Assembly: GCA_902805475.1 (NCBI GenBank)
Contig: CADCSX010000006.1
Span: forward strand, 3,100,001-3,164,000
Direction of reading: 5' to 3'
From: Entonaema liquescens
Lineage: Eukaryota; Ascomycota; Sordariomycetes; Xylariales; Xylariaceae
Length of the DNA stretch: 64,000 bases
Program-made: the position numbers and the translations under genes
The notes under the pieces: generated by a model
What the model was told of the DNA's origin: nothing
Database searches by the model: none
What the model saw: the letters and a program-made list of their open reading frames with translations, nothing else
Shown here: positions 32,946 through 45,673 of the stretch, piece by piece
Layout of the letters: every line of letters begins with the position of its first letter
Position numbering within the stretch: the stretch's first letter is position 1

Positions 32946-34329
32946 CTAGATCCGCTCATCCGCCAGAGCGGGATGCCCCGAAGTATCAGCGTGGGTCGGA
33001 TTATCCGTCTTAGACCGGTACCGCATGCCTAGCTCGATATCCTCCGGGCGATGGCCCGGTATCCTCTCGACGTCGTCCCCAGGCCGCTCCCAGTGCTTCT
33101 TATCGGTCGCGTAGCTCCACGACCCCAGGCCCGCCCAGAACGCCTTGTCGTGGCTGCGCGGGCCCCACGCCCAACCCGCGCCCGACCGGATCGGCATGTG
33201 GTAGTACCGGAACGCGAACCACGCGCAGATGGTGCCGATGATGAACCCGAACAGGATGTCGAACCCGTGGTGCCGGAAATCGAACCACCGCGAACTCGCC
33301 ACGAAGATGGACGTGAAGAACGGCAGCACGGTTATCACGAGCAGGTATAGGGGCGGCGCGGCTGCTTGCCGTCGCGTCGACAGAACCGCCGAGTTGTGCG
33401 CCCCGATCTGCTTCGCCGTCGCCGGGTCCCGCTCGATATCCTGGTTGTTGCGCACCGCCTCGTACGACGTGTCCACGTTGCGTAGCCGCGACGGGAACGC
33501 GGTCACCGTGCTCGTGTCGGCGGTCGCCGCGTCGTGCGGCACGAAGGGCAGCGTGATGGCGAATTTGCTGGCTAGGAAAAACGAGAGGTAGATCAGGCCC
33601 GCGGCCGCGGAGCTCGAGTGTCCCGAGGGGTAGCTGCGGAAGCCATCGTCGAGCAGGTCGCGGTCGGGGTTCTTGCAGATATCCGCGCTGACCAGCTGCC
33701 CGTTATACGGGCCGGTGGACGAGCCGTCGTCTGCTGGCGTGTGGAACCCAATGATGTATTTGGCGACGTTAGGGAAATCCGGCTGGCATCGGGATAGGAG
33801 GTCTGGTCGCGGCTTGCCGAAGAGGTTCTTCATGCCCTGCGTGATGATCCAAGCTGAAATAAGGGAGAGGGCTAGGCCCAACCATCCCGTATGCAGCTCC
33901 CACAGTTTCCGCTTCCATATTAGGGATTTCGGGGTGCCTTTGGGAACGGTAGGGCCCGGAACGAAAATGAGGACGACGAGTAGGACAACGACGATAGGAA
34001 TGACGGCGTTGCAGACCAATAGGAGTTTGGAGTTTACGGTTTCGTGGATGGTGAAAGGAAAGCTACAGATGAGTTAGTTGAGTTAATTACACACCAGCAG
34101 AGGGTTCTTGCGACGAAAGAAGGAGAGCGCGGGCAGTAACATACGAAATATTAGGATCTTGTAAGCTGAAGGGCCTCTTATTCGGAGTAACATTGCCCAG
34201 AATAACGCCAACAATACCGACGACTATGAGTATTAACCAATCTAATACATAGGAGCCAATGACGATGAAGCTGAGCTTATTAGATTTACGGCTCGGGAAG
34301 CCTGCGGCTGAGGCACTGCGATCGGGCAT
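32946..34329 (-). CDS. PAP2-family lipid phosphate phosphatase (DPP1-like)
   Basis: An integral-membrane phosphatase of the type that dephosphorylates diacylglycerol pyrophosphate, phosphatidate and lysophosphatidate. Two exons, 34329-34145 and 34062-32946 (donor GTATGT, acceptor CTGTAG), give 433 residues. The three catalytic motifs are all present: K140-x6-R147-P148 (KNLFGKPRP), P207-S-G-H210 (SYPSGHSS) and S319-R320-x5-H326-x3-D330 (SRWFDFRHHGFD). About six hydrophobic segments flank them (for example VIGSYVLDWLILIVVGIVGVIL and VVVLLVVLIFV). Between motifs 2 and 3 there is an extra polar linker of about 60 residues. Two in-frame ATGs lie further upstream (34392, 34443), which would add 21 or 38 residues; the inner one is preferred because the residues ahead look like leader. 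GC content at third positions is higher than in neighbours. Confidence 0.92.
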
Positions 34330-37300
34330 TTTGCTGTAAGGATGGGAAAGCAAAGGAGAGATGGACGGGACAGCGCTGTCGCCCTGGGGCATTATCAATA
34401 ATAACGTATCCGCTTTCCCCCTATGATCTTCGGATGAATTCAACGGATACGCATATGAGTTAGGTTAGATTAGGTTGATGTGTGTGCGTATGCGTGTGTA
34501 CATCAGATGACGATGTTTGTATGTATGGAGAAGGTGGAGAGAGAGAAGAGAGCAAAAATCTTGGTGTTTTTGTTTGCCTTGGTCACTTGTCTTCCTTTCT
34601 AATTCCCCTAAGCCTGTCTTCTCTTGGTTTTTTTTTTTTTTTTTTACCCCCCAGGACCAAAAAAGAATACCCAAATAACCCAATTGCAAAACGACAGCGT
34701 CTCGCTGCCAACGAATGCCAATGGAGATCGTCTTATGCCGCGCCCTTCAAGGTAGGGAACTCGAGACGAGCCAAGCCTGATGAGGTAACAGGTCGCGTGG
34801 GTCCAGGGTCTTGGCTTAACACCGTTTGACGGAATCCAATATTTCTTTTGGGGGACGTCTGGAGCGATGGGACGGTTTTTGCCGCGCGGATCGGGTTTCC
34901 TTATATCTTTTCTATTTGGGACCCTCGGGCTCCGTTTTATCTTATATTAAAAAAAAAAAAATGCAAGACTAGTAAAAGGTCAAGATGCCGCCGTTGAATA
35001 ATAGCAATGTGGCAGTGTAAGTACGTTAAGAAGTGGTGGTATAAGAGTAGTGCCGTTGTGTAATTGTGTTGCGTTGCTCAATGGAATTGTTCTCGTTACG
35101 CAGGATACAGGCGTATTTTCTGTGTTGCTTCGGGTCTTAGACAGATGTTAAGAAAATGTAAAGAAAATCAAGATCTAGAGAGGGGAAAAAAGAAAAGTCA
35201 TGTGTAACAATCAAGAGATCACACATCGATCCAGAGTGAATAAATAGATGGGATTCGATTTACTACTGGGTGGTGTCTTGCATTAATAAGATGCGGTATT
35301 GAAGTGGTTTAAGTACAAAGATGACCACTAAAATCTTATGTTACGCTGTTACAGGTAGGCTATGCTGTCCCTATTTTGTACAATATACTGTAAACGGATA
35401 ACGGCACGTTAGAAATGTAGGTCTATTCCATATTTCAAATATCGGCATGACGTATAAGGAAATGCCTCTGAATTGCTTATATGAATTGACTTTTTCAACT
35501 GCCATATTCAACGGTTACAATATTACATCATAGGGAGGTTTATCTGAGCGTGACACAAGACGCGGCCGCGCGCGGGAGGTTATTTTAACTTTAGGTACCC
35601 GGCAATTAATAGAGTGAAAGCGACCTGACTAAATTAAAGCCGCTACCTTACCTAACATAGATCTCATCTCATGTACCAATGTATCTAGGTATCACTTTAC
35701 ACAGGGGGGCACAGGGGCACAGGGGCAAAGACACAAGTCGCACCTCATTACGTGGCTTGCGTGGCTTAAACTTGCACTGGTGTACTTATCCACTTATGTA
35801 ATAAAACATAGCAGTTCATAAACCTGTGATCTCAAGTTTTATACACGGATAACTCTCACTGCCACTCTTGGTCTCGCTTGGCCTCCGTAGCTTGTGGTCT
35901 GCGAGGCGTCATCTTATATTCCCCGCGGATCTGTCAAGCTCTAAATCATATTATATACCTGTGTTGCTATGGCTTAGGGTAAAAGCCGTAAAAGCCCCAA
36001 TTGCGTACGTTGAAGCTTCGCTTAGATATGCGAGTAAAGGATGATCTTTGTCGGCATTCGTTCACATCTCACTTATACACAGGGCTATAACCAGCAAGGC
36101 TATGACAACTCATTTATTCTTAAGTATATTGACTAGAAATAGTTATTTGTGTTATATGAGGTAATGGTCATATTTGATATAACTATTATTTCGTATTTGA
36201 ATTAATTGTATAAAGTTGTCTGTTTGCAAGTTCTCATTGGAGGTAGATAGCATCTCACCTCATTTCCCCCCGTCAAGATCAAAATCATGACCTAAGAAAG
36301 AAGACACTTACTTATATACCTACCTCGGGCCACTGTCCATCCACTGAGGTAGCACTAGTGGCTTTAAAGACCCTTTTTAACGTTACTTATTACTTATCAT
36401 TTCCGCCCTGTTGCGTAGTACAACATGAGGAGAATAAAAAAACAATGTGATCTCGTATTTGGTGGCTGCAGTACCGGCTTGGCAAAGCCAGCAGATAGCT
36501 CAGGCGCAGGGCTCGAACATGCATGTAACCTGCACGCCGCCAGCTGTGATGTGCTGGTTTCGCAGGAAATATCGATGTAGACCTGCAAGATGAATCACCC
36601 CTTTTTGGCAGCTGTACCATTTCCATTACTAAGATTTGGAGTAGAGGAAGAAAGAAAAATGTTGACAATCGAGAATCCGTAAGAGCTCGAGGTTATTGTG
36701 TAGTCGTTGTGTAAATGCGGTAGGCTTCGGCTCACCATCAGTTACTTTTTGTTGATATAGTACTAATCGAGAGACACCTTTTGTACATCCTAGATTACGC
36801 AATATCAGGACCGATCTGGCGGACTTTGAGATAGAGCCTCAGACTTATTGGCGATCTAGGCCCCAGAGATCCGCCATCACATCATCATTCGAGAATTTCC
36901 TGTTCACCCAGCCCAACGTGGAGGAATACGGACTTATTCGCTTGTCCGAGCAACGTAATTGGCGTAAAACTTTTTATATGGTCCGTCGTATGGTATCTTC
37001 TCATGCAGCTATGATACTAGACTTTTTCGTTGACTTTCCGGTCGCCTTATGCATGGCCCATGCCTTACTTTTTTCTCTTTCTCACGCGCGCCCATCCCAT
37101 CGGGGGTCACCCCCTATTGTTCCCCGGGTCGTAATTCCCGAGTCCCTGTGGCTCTGTGGCACGCCGTCGTCGTCCGAGGAGGGGGGGAGCAAAGCTGAGA
37201 TGAATCGATAGCCTAGACCATCCGATTATGGCGCCGCCCCGAATGGTCAGCCGCACTTGTGTAAATACATATTGAGCGGCCGACTTCCCACGTCCCTGAA

Positions 37301-37414
37301 AATTTTCTTGCTGTTCAACTCTCTCTCCGTCTGACAGCCAGCCAGCAGCAGCACTCGTTTTAGCTTCCCTACATTCGCTCATGAATACACTCGCTTGAGA
37401 ACCCATCGTCCAGG
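34330..37414. other. Long intergenic region, no supported gene
   Basis: About 3.1 kb between the divergent PAP2 and chitin deacetylase genes. A T tract of 18 bases lies at 34628-34645, an A run near 34950, and a short GGCACAGG repeat at about 35705-35727. All open frames are below 100 residues and lack family character. It must carry two promoters; the last 200 bp before 37415 are the likely chitin deacetylase leader. Confidence 0.55.
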
Positions 37415-38951
37415 ATGTATTCGCGCATCCGAGTGTCTCTCGTTGTCGCAAGTCAGCTTGCGATCGGCTTCGCCTTCGTGGTGGTGCCGCCGTCCCTCAG
37501 CCACCGCGATGTCTCGCCCGACCTGACCTGCGGGAACACGGGGGCCGGGACGAAGGGTTACACGTGCTCTGACAACCTGTGCTGCTCCCAGTACGGCTAC
37601 TGCGGAAACAGCACGGACTACTGCGCCACTGGCTGCCAGGAGAAGTTCGGCGTGTGTAGCGGGTCCGGCGGCGACGGAGATGGTGACGGAGATGATGGTG
37701 ACGGAGGCACCTCGCCAGATCTAACGTGTGGAAATACGGGAGCCGGAGAGCATGGGTATATCTGTCCGACTGGCGACTGCTGTTCTCAATAGTGAGTAAT
37801 TTAGGAAGAGCTTCTTCTTGGACCCGTACTGAAACTTGCACCTAGTGGATACTGTGGTAGTTCGACTGATTACTGCGGTGTTGGATGTCAATCTGCGTTT
37901 GGAACATGTTCGCCAGGAGGAGGTGACGACGGTGGGGGGTCCGAGGATGGGCGTTGCGGGCCCGATTTCGACGATCAAGTATGCGGCTCGACAGAGTGTT
38001 GTTCTGCTTCTGGGTAAGTTCTTCCCATCCCTTGAAGGATCCCCGTTGCTTATGTATCACCGACGGCAGATACTGTGGTACCACTCCAGACTATTGTAAT
38101 GCCCCGGATTGCCTCTTCGATTACGGACCAGCTTGTGACGCGAACAAAATCCCCAGTGGCACCAACACGTCGACACTGAACCGATCTCCCCTCGGGAGCG
38201 TGGCGGTTGGCGGCGTCGGGATATACGACTGTGAGAACGACGGCGATGTAGCCTTGACTTTTGATGATGGGCCTGGCCAATACACATCTGAACTCCTAGA
38301 TCTCCTGGCGCAGTATAAAGCCAAAGCGACGTTCTTCATCACCGGCATTAACAACGGTAAGGGCGAGATCGACAGTGCGAGTACTCAATGGCCGTCTATA
38401 ATCAAGTAAGCACTATAAATTGTATCAGTCAGAAGTCCAGATTCCTAACGTGTTTTCTGCCTAGGCGTATGCATACCGATAACCACCAGATCGCATCTCA
38501 TACGTGGTCCCACGCCGATCTCAGCGCCATCACGTCGGCCAGGCGAAAGGATGAGATGATCAAGAACGAGATGGCGTTCCGCAACATCCTCGGCTTCATC
38601 CCGACGTACATGCGGCCGCCATATAGCTCCTGCACACGAGCCAGTGGCTGTGAGGACGACCTGGCTGCGCTGCGGTACCACGTCATATACTTTGACCTCG
38701 ATACCGCAGATTACCTGAACGATTCGCCGACTTTAATCCAGAACTCCAAGGACAACTTTGACGAGTTCTTCGTGGGCTTGTCCCCGGACTCGGATGATGC
38801 CTTGGTTATCTCGCATGATATCCACGAGCAAACTGTCCACAACCTGACTGAATACATGCTCAAGGGTATCCAGAGTCGGGGCTATAAGGCTGTGACTGTG
38901 GGCGAGTGCCTTGGGGATCCTGTGGAGAATTGGTATAGGCAGGTTTCGTAG
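37415..38951 (+). CDS. Secreted chitin deacetylase with three CBM18 modules
   Basis: Four exons (37415-37791, 37846-38013, 38070-38405, 38465-38951) give 455 residues. A signal peptide (hydrophobic core LVVASQLAIGFAFVVV) is followed by three hevein-type chitin-binding modules, each with CCSxYGYCG/CCSxSGYCG and the surrounding cysteines. An Asp/Gly linker separates the first two. The carbohydrate esterase 4 domain follows: motif 1 LTFDDGPG with Asp247/Asp248, motif 2 SHTWSH with His306 and His310 as metal ligands, motif 3 MRPPYSS with Arg344, and the late LVISHDIHE. All metal and catalytic residues needed for deacetylation are present, so it should convert chitin to chitosan in the wall or on host or prey chitin. 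Introns cut modules 2 and 3 at nearly the same site, while module 1 has none. Confidence 0.95.
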
Positions 38952-39942
38952 GTAATAGCTTGCTGGGCTTCTGCCCGGATTTGTAGGTTTTGGAACAGAG
39001 GCTTGGATATAAAGCTCGAATTTGATTCTCGCTACTTAAACGTAATGTTAACTGTATGTATTGATATACCTTATTAGGAATACTCCCCCAAGTTGGAACC
39101 TCCCTATAGTCATTAATAACAGGGGCGTGATGTGAATTCAATAACCTTGATATCGGGAATAGAGCTTTGGCTTATCCCAAAGAGGAGGATTCTTCAAATT
39201 ATGATATGGGCCATCCACGCCGATGCTTAAAAGGATTGAATAACGATAGTGGGAGGTTCTTGCGTCTTCATGAGGTGACCAATAGGGTACTTCACGGGCC
39301 CAGGGTATACATTAGGGAATGTCTCCTCGTGACATATTATCGCTATAAAGTCGAAAGGTTATGGATTGGAATTTCGAGCCCATGGAGGTAATAGGAGATG
39401 CGGAAAAGAGCATTGAGAATATATTTGGCCTTTAATTCAAGTTCGTAGCTTGCTTGTGTATTCTTAGTAGGAAGGTTGTGGATGGCAACAGCCCCTGCCA
39501 CGATCATTATCGCCCCAGACTGTATTTATAGTAGCAGGTAGTCGGCCTACGTTAAAATAGGATTTCCCGAAGTACTTTGGTAACTCGGAGAAGCACTCTT
39601 ACGTGTCAAAGCGTAATTTATCGACTTGACATTGCAGATATGCATATCCTACACGCTCCTTACCTTACCATTATGCATTTAGGCTATATGAAAAGAGAAG
39701 AAAGGCCGATCTATAGGAGGAGGTAAAACTGGGTGGCATGTTTTGTTGCGATTCACATCCAAGTAGAACTTACCTGTCGCAAATACACAATATTATAAGG
39801 ATCTAGCTATTGGCAGCTAGGGTTGCACGACGACTCGGTTAATATAGTACACTTCAATACATAAGTCTTGCTCTGTTTGCCAAGACTGTAGGTCGTACAT
39901 ATAGACAGAGTATATGGGGACTTGCTCAAAGAAGGACGTTTT
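38952..39942. other. Convergent spacer, no supported gene
   Basis: About 1 kb between two converging genes, holding both 3' untranslated regions. No coding signal. Confidence 0.6.
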
Positions 39943-41259
39943 CTATGATTCTTTGCCCTTCTTGTCTCTCCGCTTGCCCATATTCCGCACACGGGGAACC
40001 ACAACCCACTTGTTAGGGTTATTCTTCCTGCGTGTCTTGTAACCACCTTTCGACTGTGATTGTGAGTTAGTAGTTGAATCCTGAGTTTCTCTACGAAAGA
40101 TTGGGTGAACCATACCGGTGTACCCCAAGGACTTGTTGGGTGTCGGTTACCCTTGGATTTACCACGACCACCACCGTGAGGGTGATCCACTAGAAATAGA
40201 CAGTTAATATTATATCCCACATTAACCTGAATACGCATTTGGCATACCTTTGTTCATTGCCACACCACGTACTGTTGGTCTAATATTCAACCATCTGCTC
40301 CTACCAGCCTTACCAAGCTGTCGGTAATGGTGGTGAGGGTTGCTCGAGACACCTATAGTGGCACAGGCATCTTTGCTGACTCTCCGGACCTCCCCGCTTT
40401 GTAGTCTGACGGTAACATATTTACCCGTCATAACTTTAATTCCATCATCTCTTACCTCTTCGTCCTTGCTCTCGACGACGGCAAAGGTTCCTGCACTTCG
40501 GCAGAAGACAGCACCACCCTTTGGGTGAGAGCCAACATTGTACACCGGAGTTCCAACAGGAATCAGATGCAACGGCAAGCAATTTCCACGATGTGCTGTC
40601 TTAGCAGCCAGAATACCCGGATCGATAACACCACCCATACTTTCGAGAAGGTCCTGGGGGATGCCGGACCGATAACTTTGCACTACGTCTCCAGCCCTCA
40701 TACCCTCAGCTGCTATGATATAGGTTTTCTTGCCAGTAGCTTCCTCAGTGAGCAGCGCAATATGAGCACTACGGTTCGGATCGTACTCGATTCGTTCGAC
40801 AAGGTGGGGACCGGCAAGCCAACGATAGAAATCCACTGTCCTTATCCTCCGCTTGTGACCACCACCACGATGCCGGACTGTGATACGCCCATTGTTGTTA
40901 CGACCACCCTTTGCCATACCCTTTTTGGGGAAGGTTAACGGAAGGAAGGGTCTGCCTTTCCATAAGTGATCGTTGATAGGTCTCTTAAGATGTCGAACGC
41001 CGGGTGTCCTAGGCTTATATGTACGCAGAATCAATGTCGACTCCTTTCCAGACTTGAGTCCGGGCTGCACGTGCTGCCTCGCGGGTTGAGGGGGTGCCTT
41101 ATCATCCTTAGGGACCCTAGGCACATAGTCGGTATTGGGATTGGGTGGAGGTGCAGCCTCGCGAATTGTCGCATAGCCTCGGAGGGGCAGACTTGAGGAG
41201 CATTGGCAATTAGCCAGCACCCTCCGGGCTGAGACGGACAATATCCGCGGCTGTAGCAT
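39943..41259 (-). CDS. RML2: Mitochondrial large-subunit ribosomal protein uL2m (RML2)
   Basis: Nuclear gene for the mitochondrial L2 protein, which lies next to the peptidyl transferase centre. Exons 41259-40248, 40189-40116 and 40053-39943 give 398 residues. The first 30 or so residues are rich in Arg, Ser and Leu without acids (RRVLANCQCSSSLPLRGYA), a mitochondrial targeting peptide. The L2 core follows: NNNGRITVRHRGGGHKRRIR, then VERIEYDPNRSAHIALL, RAGDVVQSYRSG, GNCLPL..IPVGTPVYNV, and the near-invariant DHPHGGGRGKSKG restored across the second junction. The last exon gives the basic tail SKGGYKTRRKNNPNKWVV. Two short introns (58 and 62 bp) sit at the 3' end, with donors GTATGC and GTATGG. 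Confidence 0.95.
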
Positions 41260-42992
41260 TATATCATCTCACAGCCAGCGGGGTCATATATGTTGACTAA
41301 TGCGCGCTTGGCAAAGGAGAAAGAGAAAGAGCTGGGCCAGCCTTGGGGTATGGGTTGGGGGAACTAAAATTCAGAAATTGAAGCTATTCTGGAATTCAAA
41401 TTCTTCCGAGGTCAAGGATCAAATGTCTTGGCGCTATAGCTTAATTGAAATTTTTGGTTGATCTGCCGAGTTTTTACCAGTGTTGAGGCTGAGGAATTGA
41501 AGATTACGTAAGGTTTACTGTACTAAAAGTGAGTGTGTCATGGTGAATGAGGCTGAAATATTTGTTTCAATGATTCAGGACACGAAAATCAGTAGATTCA
41601 GCCACATCTGACAGTGAGTTGCAAGGTACAGCTAAGGTACAGTACCCTTGCAAACACGGGATCACGTCAATGGATTGGTTGAAAAGAAGTGAATCCTCCC
41701 AGTCGGCGAGGTTCAACCAATGAAAAGCCCGTTGCCCCTCCGTTGCTTCTGTTGATTCAAGCGAACTTGTGGGGTCAGTCACGTATCTAAGACGTATCCA
41801 AGGAAAAAAAGAGCAAGTGCGGGTCGGTAGCGATCGCAACAACCGTTGTCCGGCAGCAAGAACCCACTATTATGTATTTTTGTACCGTGTAAGATCCTTT
41901 AGATCGCGTCGTGCAGTGATGGAGCTCCCGTAGTTCTTTAACCACAACCAGCCTTCTTTCCTTCACAAGAATTTACTTAACCTGCTTCACTCTACTTACT
42001 TATCTTCCATTCCCCATTCCCCATTCCCCAAACACTCAATTGAGAACGCCGTCCTAAACCATTCTTCCTCCCTTAGGTACCATCTTTGAGCCTTCGTTCA
42101 CTAGTTTCACTTCGAGAACAAATAGCCTCTTCAATATCCCATCTACTAGTCTATCGACATTTGACATTCTGGTGACTTGAGCCGAATTGCGCGCGTGTAC
42201 ACCAGAGTATTTCTCAGTTACTACGGGAAGTATCGAGGAGCAGTTCACAACAGCTTATTACAGGGGTGTTCTGCCCTAGAAGCTGCCTTGAGAGCCCCAA
42301 TTCAATTCGCGCTAGAGACCGTGTATCTGCGTGTATCTACTTAGGTACGTACAAACACATCCCTCACGTCAAAGTCCCATAAGTGTACCTCTCCACCACG
42401 CTTTCACTTTCGAAACCCACCCAAAAGCCAAACATTGGCCGCACTCTTCAAAAACATCATCGTCCCTCAACTCACCACCAACATTGAACCATCCACCTTA
42501 CATACATTTTCCCCAAACACGACTTTACTCTATTTCTTCCTATCCTTCATACTCCACTACCCTCACTACCTTACTTCCCCAATCACGCTTCACGAACATT
42601 TCCACAAGCATCGCGCGTGTCTCGTCTTTACGATTGTCTATTCTTGCATCTACATTTGCATCCGTTCAGCGCCTGCTTTTAGTCTTTGAAGCTTGTCAAC
42701 AAACACACTTTACACCCCTCTAACAATCAATTGACATGTATGATTTGTTTTTCTTACTCTTTTTCATAATTTGTTGGCTTCTACTTGTTGTCCGACGCAT
42801 CATCGCCGAAATCACCACAAGTGATAGAACGCGCGCGTTGTGGCGGTATACCTGCATCATTCCCTACATTTATCCACCCAACCTCCATATATGCACATCC
42901 ATTCAACTATATGACTAACCTATTATAATCTTTTAGACATCAGTCAAATTTAATTGTGCTTTTCACGCCAAGCGATTTCGCCAACTCACAAG
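41260..42992. promoter_or_regulatory. Divergent region with long cyclin leader
   Basis: About 1.7 kb between the uL2m and cyclin start codons. From about 41930 the sequence is C/T- and CA-rich (for example CCATTCCCCATTCCCC near 42010), as in long fungal 5' leaders, up to the cyclin ATG. Several short upstream open frames occur, such as 42736-42918, whose hydrophobic content looks fortuitous. No gene is supported. Confidence 0.5.
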
Positions 42993-44750
42993 ATGCCTCC
43001 GGTAAGTTTAGTTATTTCACCGACTCCCCCATTGGACGCGACTTTTATTCGGGGCTAGTCTTATATCGCGTTATTTGACACGATCTAACGTGACTTTAGG
43101 GACGCACTGTCAGACAGCGAGTTACCGCTAACGAGAACGACGAGAACGCAACTGCAAATGCGACGCGAATGACGCGTGCGAAGGCCGCCGCCCTCGATCT
43201 CGACGTCACATCTCAGCCTGCCAAGCAGGCACTCCAGTCCAAGAAATCCGCAGTAAATGCGAACCCAGCTGCCCAAAGAAAGCGCGCCGCCCTTGGTGAT
43301 GTCAGCAACGTCGGAAAAGGTGAGGCAGCTGAAGGCAAGAAAGCTTCCAGTAAAGTCGGTCTAGTCTCTAAGGCCGCACAACCTACCGGAGTTCAGAAGG
43401 CTACTTCTCGTGCCACTTCAACCCGATCTGCTTTAGCGGCCAAGGAAGCCAAAAAGCCCGAGGTGAAGCGAGCAGGTTCTGGTTCCGGTGCTCTCGGCAC
43501 TACTCACAAGAGAAAGGTCACCTCCACAACAATCAAGCAAGATGTCCTCTTAGAAGAGCCGGTTCGCAAGAAGGCCAACACTGTAGGCCGCGAACCAACA
43601 ATACTCGACCACCCTGCTTCCAAGCTGCCACGATCAGCTGTAACAGCCCAGAAGGCTGCTGACAAGGCCGCAGAGAAGGCCGTTCAGAAGGAAGAGGCTC
43701 CCGTCAAAGAAGAGCTTGGCTTTGTGCTCCCTGAAGGTGTGAAGGATCTAGAAGAGGAGGGCCTGGACGACCCTGTGATGGTAGCCGAATATGCCCACGA
43801 AATCTTCGACTATCTCCGCGACCTGGAGTCTAAGTCCGTGCCTAACCCGCAATACATAGTACATCAGGACGAGCTGGAGTGGAAGACGCGAAGTATTCTT
43901 GTTGACTGGATGATTGAGGTCCACACCCGATTCCATCTCCTCCCGGAGACTCTCTTCCTCGCTATCAACATTATCGACCGATTCTTATCTCAGAAGGTTG
44001 TCCAACTGGACCGCGTTCAACTAGTCGGCATCACAGCAATGTTTATTGCGGCGAAGTACGAGGAGGTGCTGTCACCTCATGTCAGCAACTATAGAATGGT
44101 ATCCGATGATGGCTTTAGTGATGCCGAAATCCTTAGTGCCGAACGGTTCATCTTAGAGACCTTGAACTATGATCTAAGTTACCCGAACCCAATGAACTTT
44201 CTCCGACGGATCTCGAAGGCAGATGATTATGATATTCAATGTCGAACCATAGGAAAGTTCCTTATGGAAATCAGCATTGTGGACTACCGATTCCTCGCAT
44301 ATCGACCCAGCCATGTTGCCGCCGGTGCCATGTATCTCGCACGAATGATCCTTGACCGCGGTGAATGGGTAAGTGTTCATGTCTTGGTAACCTGTCGTGA
44401 AGCATATTCTAACTTGTCTTAGGATCCCACCATCGCCTTCTATGCCGGATACACAGAAGAAGAGATAGAACCTGTGTTCGAGCTTATGGTCGACTATCTA
44501 GCTCGACCTATCTGCCACGAGGCCTTCTACAAGAAGTATGCTAGCAAGAAGTTCATGAAGGGTATGTTATGCTGATTGACTCCATTCCTTCATTTCACTA
44601 ACGGACTATATAGCTTCCCTAATTACGCGTCAATGGGCTAAGAAGAACGCACCTATCTTTGGTATCACGGACACTAAAATCTCAGTGGATGAGCTTTCTA
44701 TGCTGGAGCCGGAACTGGAACCAGAGCCTGAAGAGGAGCAGGATTATTAA
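42993..44750 (+). CDS. G2/mitotic B-type cyclin (NimE/Cdc13 type)
   Basis: Regulatory subunit of the mitotic CDK. Exons 42993-43001, 43100-44368, 44423-44561 and 44614-44750 give 517 residues. The first coding exon is only nine bases (Met-Pro-Pro) before a 98 bp intron. The N-terminal 180 residues are Ala/Lys-rich and disordered, with a canonical destruction box R65-x2-L68-x4-N73 (RAALGDVSN) for APC/C-mediated proteolysis. The cyclin boxes begin at about residue 240 with the B-type signature RSILVDWMIEVHTRF and continue with FLAINIIDRFLS, GITAMFIAAKYEE, SNYRMVSDDGF and ILETLNYDLSYPNPMNFLRR. The second box runs on to FMKASLITRQWAKK across the last junction. The tail is acidic (LEPELEPEPEEEQDY). 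All splice sites are standard. Confidence 0.96.
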
Positions 44751-45673
44751 TACATATCATTCAACTTCACTATGATATTCCTACGTTTAAGAGCCTTACT
44801 GAGTGTCAGGATACTCAGGGTCTCTTTGGATGACGGCCTTACGATAACAGCTTGCATGACGTTCGGCCGATGACTCTCATAATCTTGATTGCGGATCCTA
44901 CCACCAACGGTGGGCGTTTTTTATCCGGACGTCTAATTTTCTTACCCATGAACAAAATGACTTCCAGATGCTGCATGGAAGTCTTTTCATTATACCAGAC
45001 CCCCTCGGTTATGGTAGCTTGCAGCTACGTTGACACATTGGTCACATATTTTCCTTGTTGTGTGCTAGGCACACCACATCACAGTAAAAAAAGTCTCGGG
45101 CGTCCAGAGCTGGTGGCGTTTTGCCTAATTTACGAAATTCCTCGGTCATTACCGCTTGTTTAGCGGCTCTCGTAATGCTCTGCTCGGCTTTCATGAGCTT
45201 GGTTCTGTCTCTATCGACGAAGCCTCGTCAGCTCAGCCTACTACTCTTCTGAGAAGTTTTTATGGATGGTCATCCGGAGTCGGCTGTTGATAGGCAGTTC
45301 AGAGGGGAACTTCTCAGGTTGTACATATTATACTGTTAAACAGTTCGGAGGACAAAGGCTGGAGGGGGGGGCTGGCATTGAGATTTGCGTTGCATTAATC
45401 GAGGTTTTTCATTCAAGTTAACATCAATTCTTGTCTTTAAGGTTGCGCGTGATGCTTTTGTGTGCTCTCAAGTGAGAATCGTTTATGTGCTAATGTTTAA
45501 TGATGCCTAAGTTGTGATTGTAGATGTTTCCTTGCACTACTGTTAACCGAGTGGTTGGAGTCAGTTGATCCGGATGGATTTGTAGAAAGTATTCTTCTGT
45601 CTTTGTATTTGCCCTCTACCTTTATTAATGAAACCAATAGCATCGTAGCTCACATGAGCCTTTAACTATCCGT
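44751..45673. other. Convergent spacer, no supported gene
   Basis: About 0.9 kb between the cyclin 3' end and the 3' end of an orphan gene. Short open frames only. An imperfect inverted motif TGACTTCCAGATGC..GCATGGAAGTC lies at about 44958-44982. Confidence 0.5.

Noticed and set aside
33051..33350. GC-rich plus-strand frame in the PAP2 gene
   Set aside because: Antisense of the C-terminal PAP2 coding region; Arg/Pro composition reflects high GC at third positions.
34690..37414. Possible missed gene in the 2.7 kb spacer before the chitin deacetylase
   Set aside because: No frame above 100 residues, no chain of exons with splice signals and no domain motif could be assembled.
42736..42918. 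60-residue hydrophobic frame in the cyclin leader
   Set aside because: Pyrimidine-rich leader sequence translates to Leu/Phe/Ile runs by chance; noted only as a possible upstream frame.
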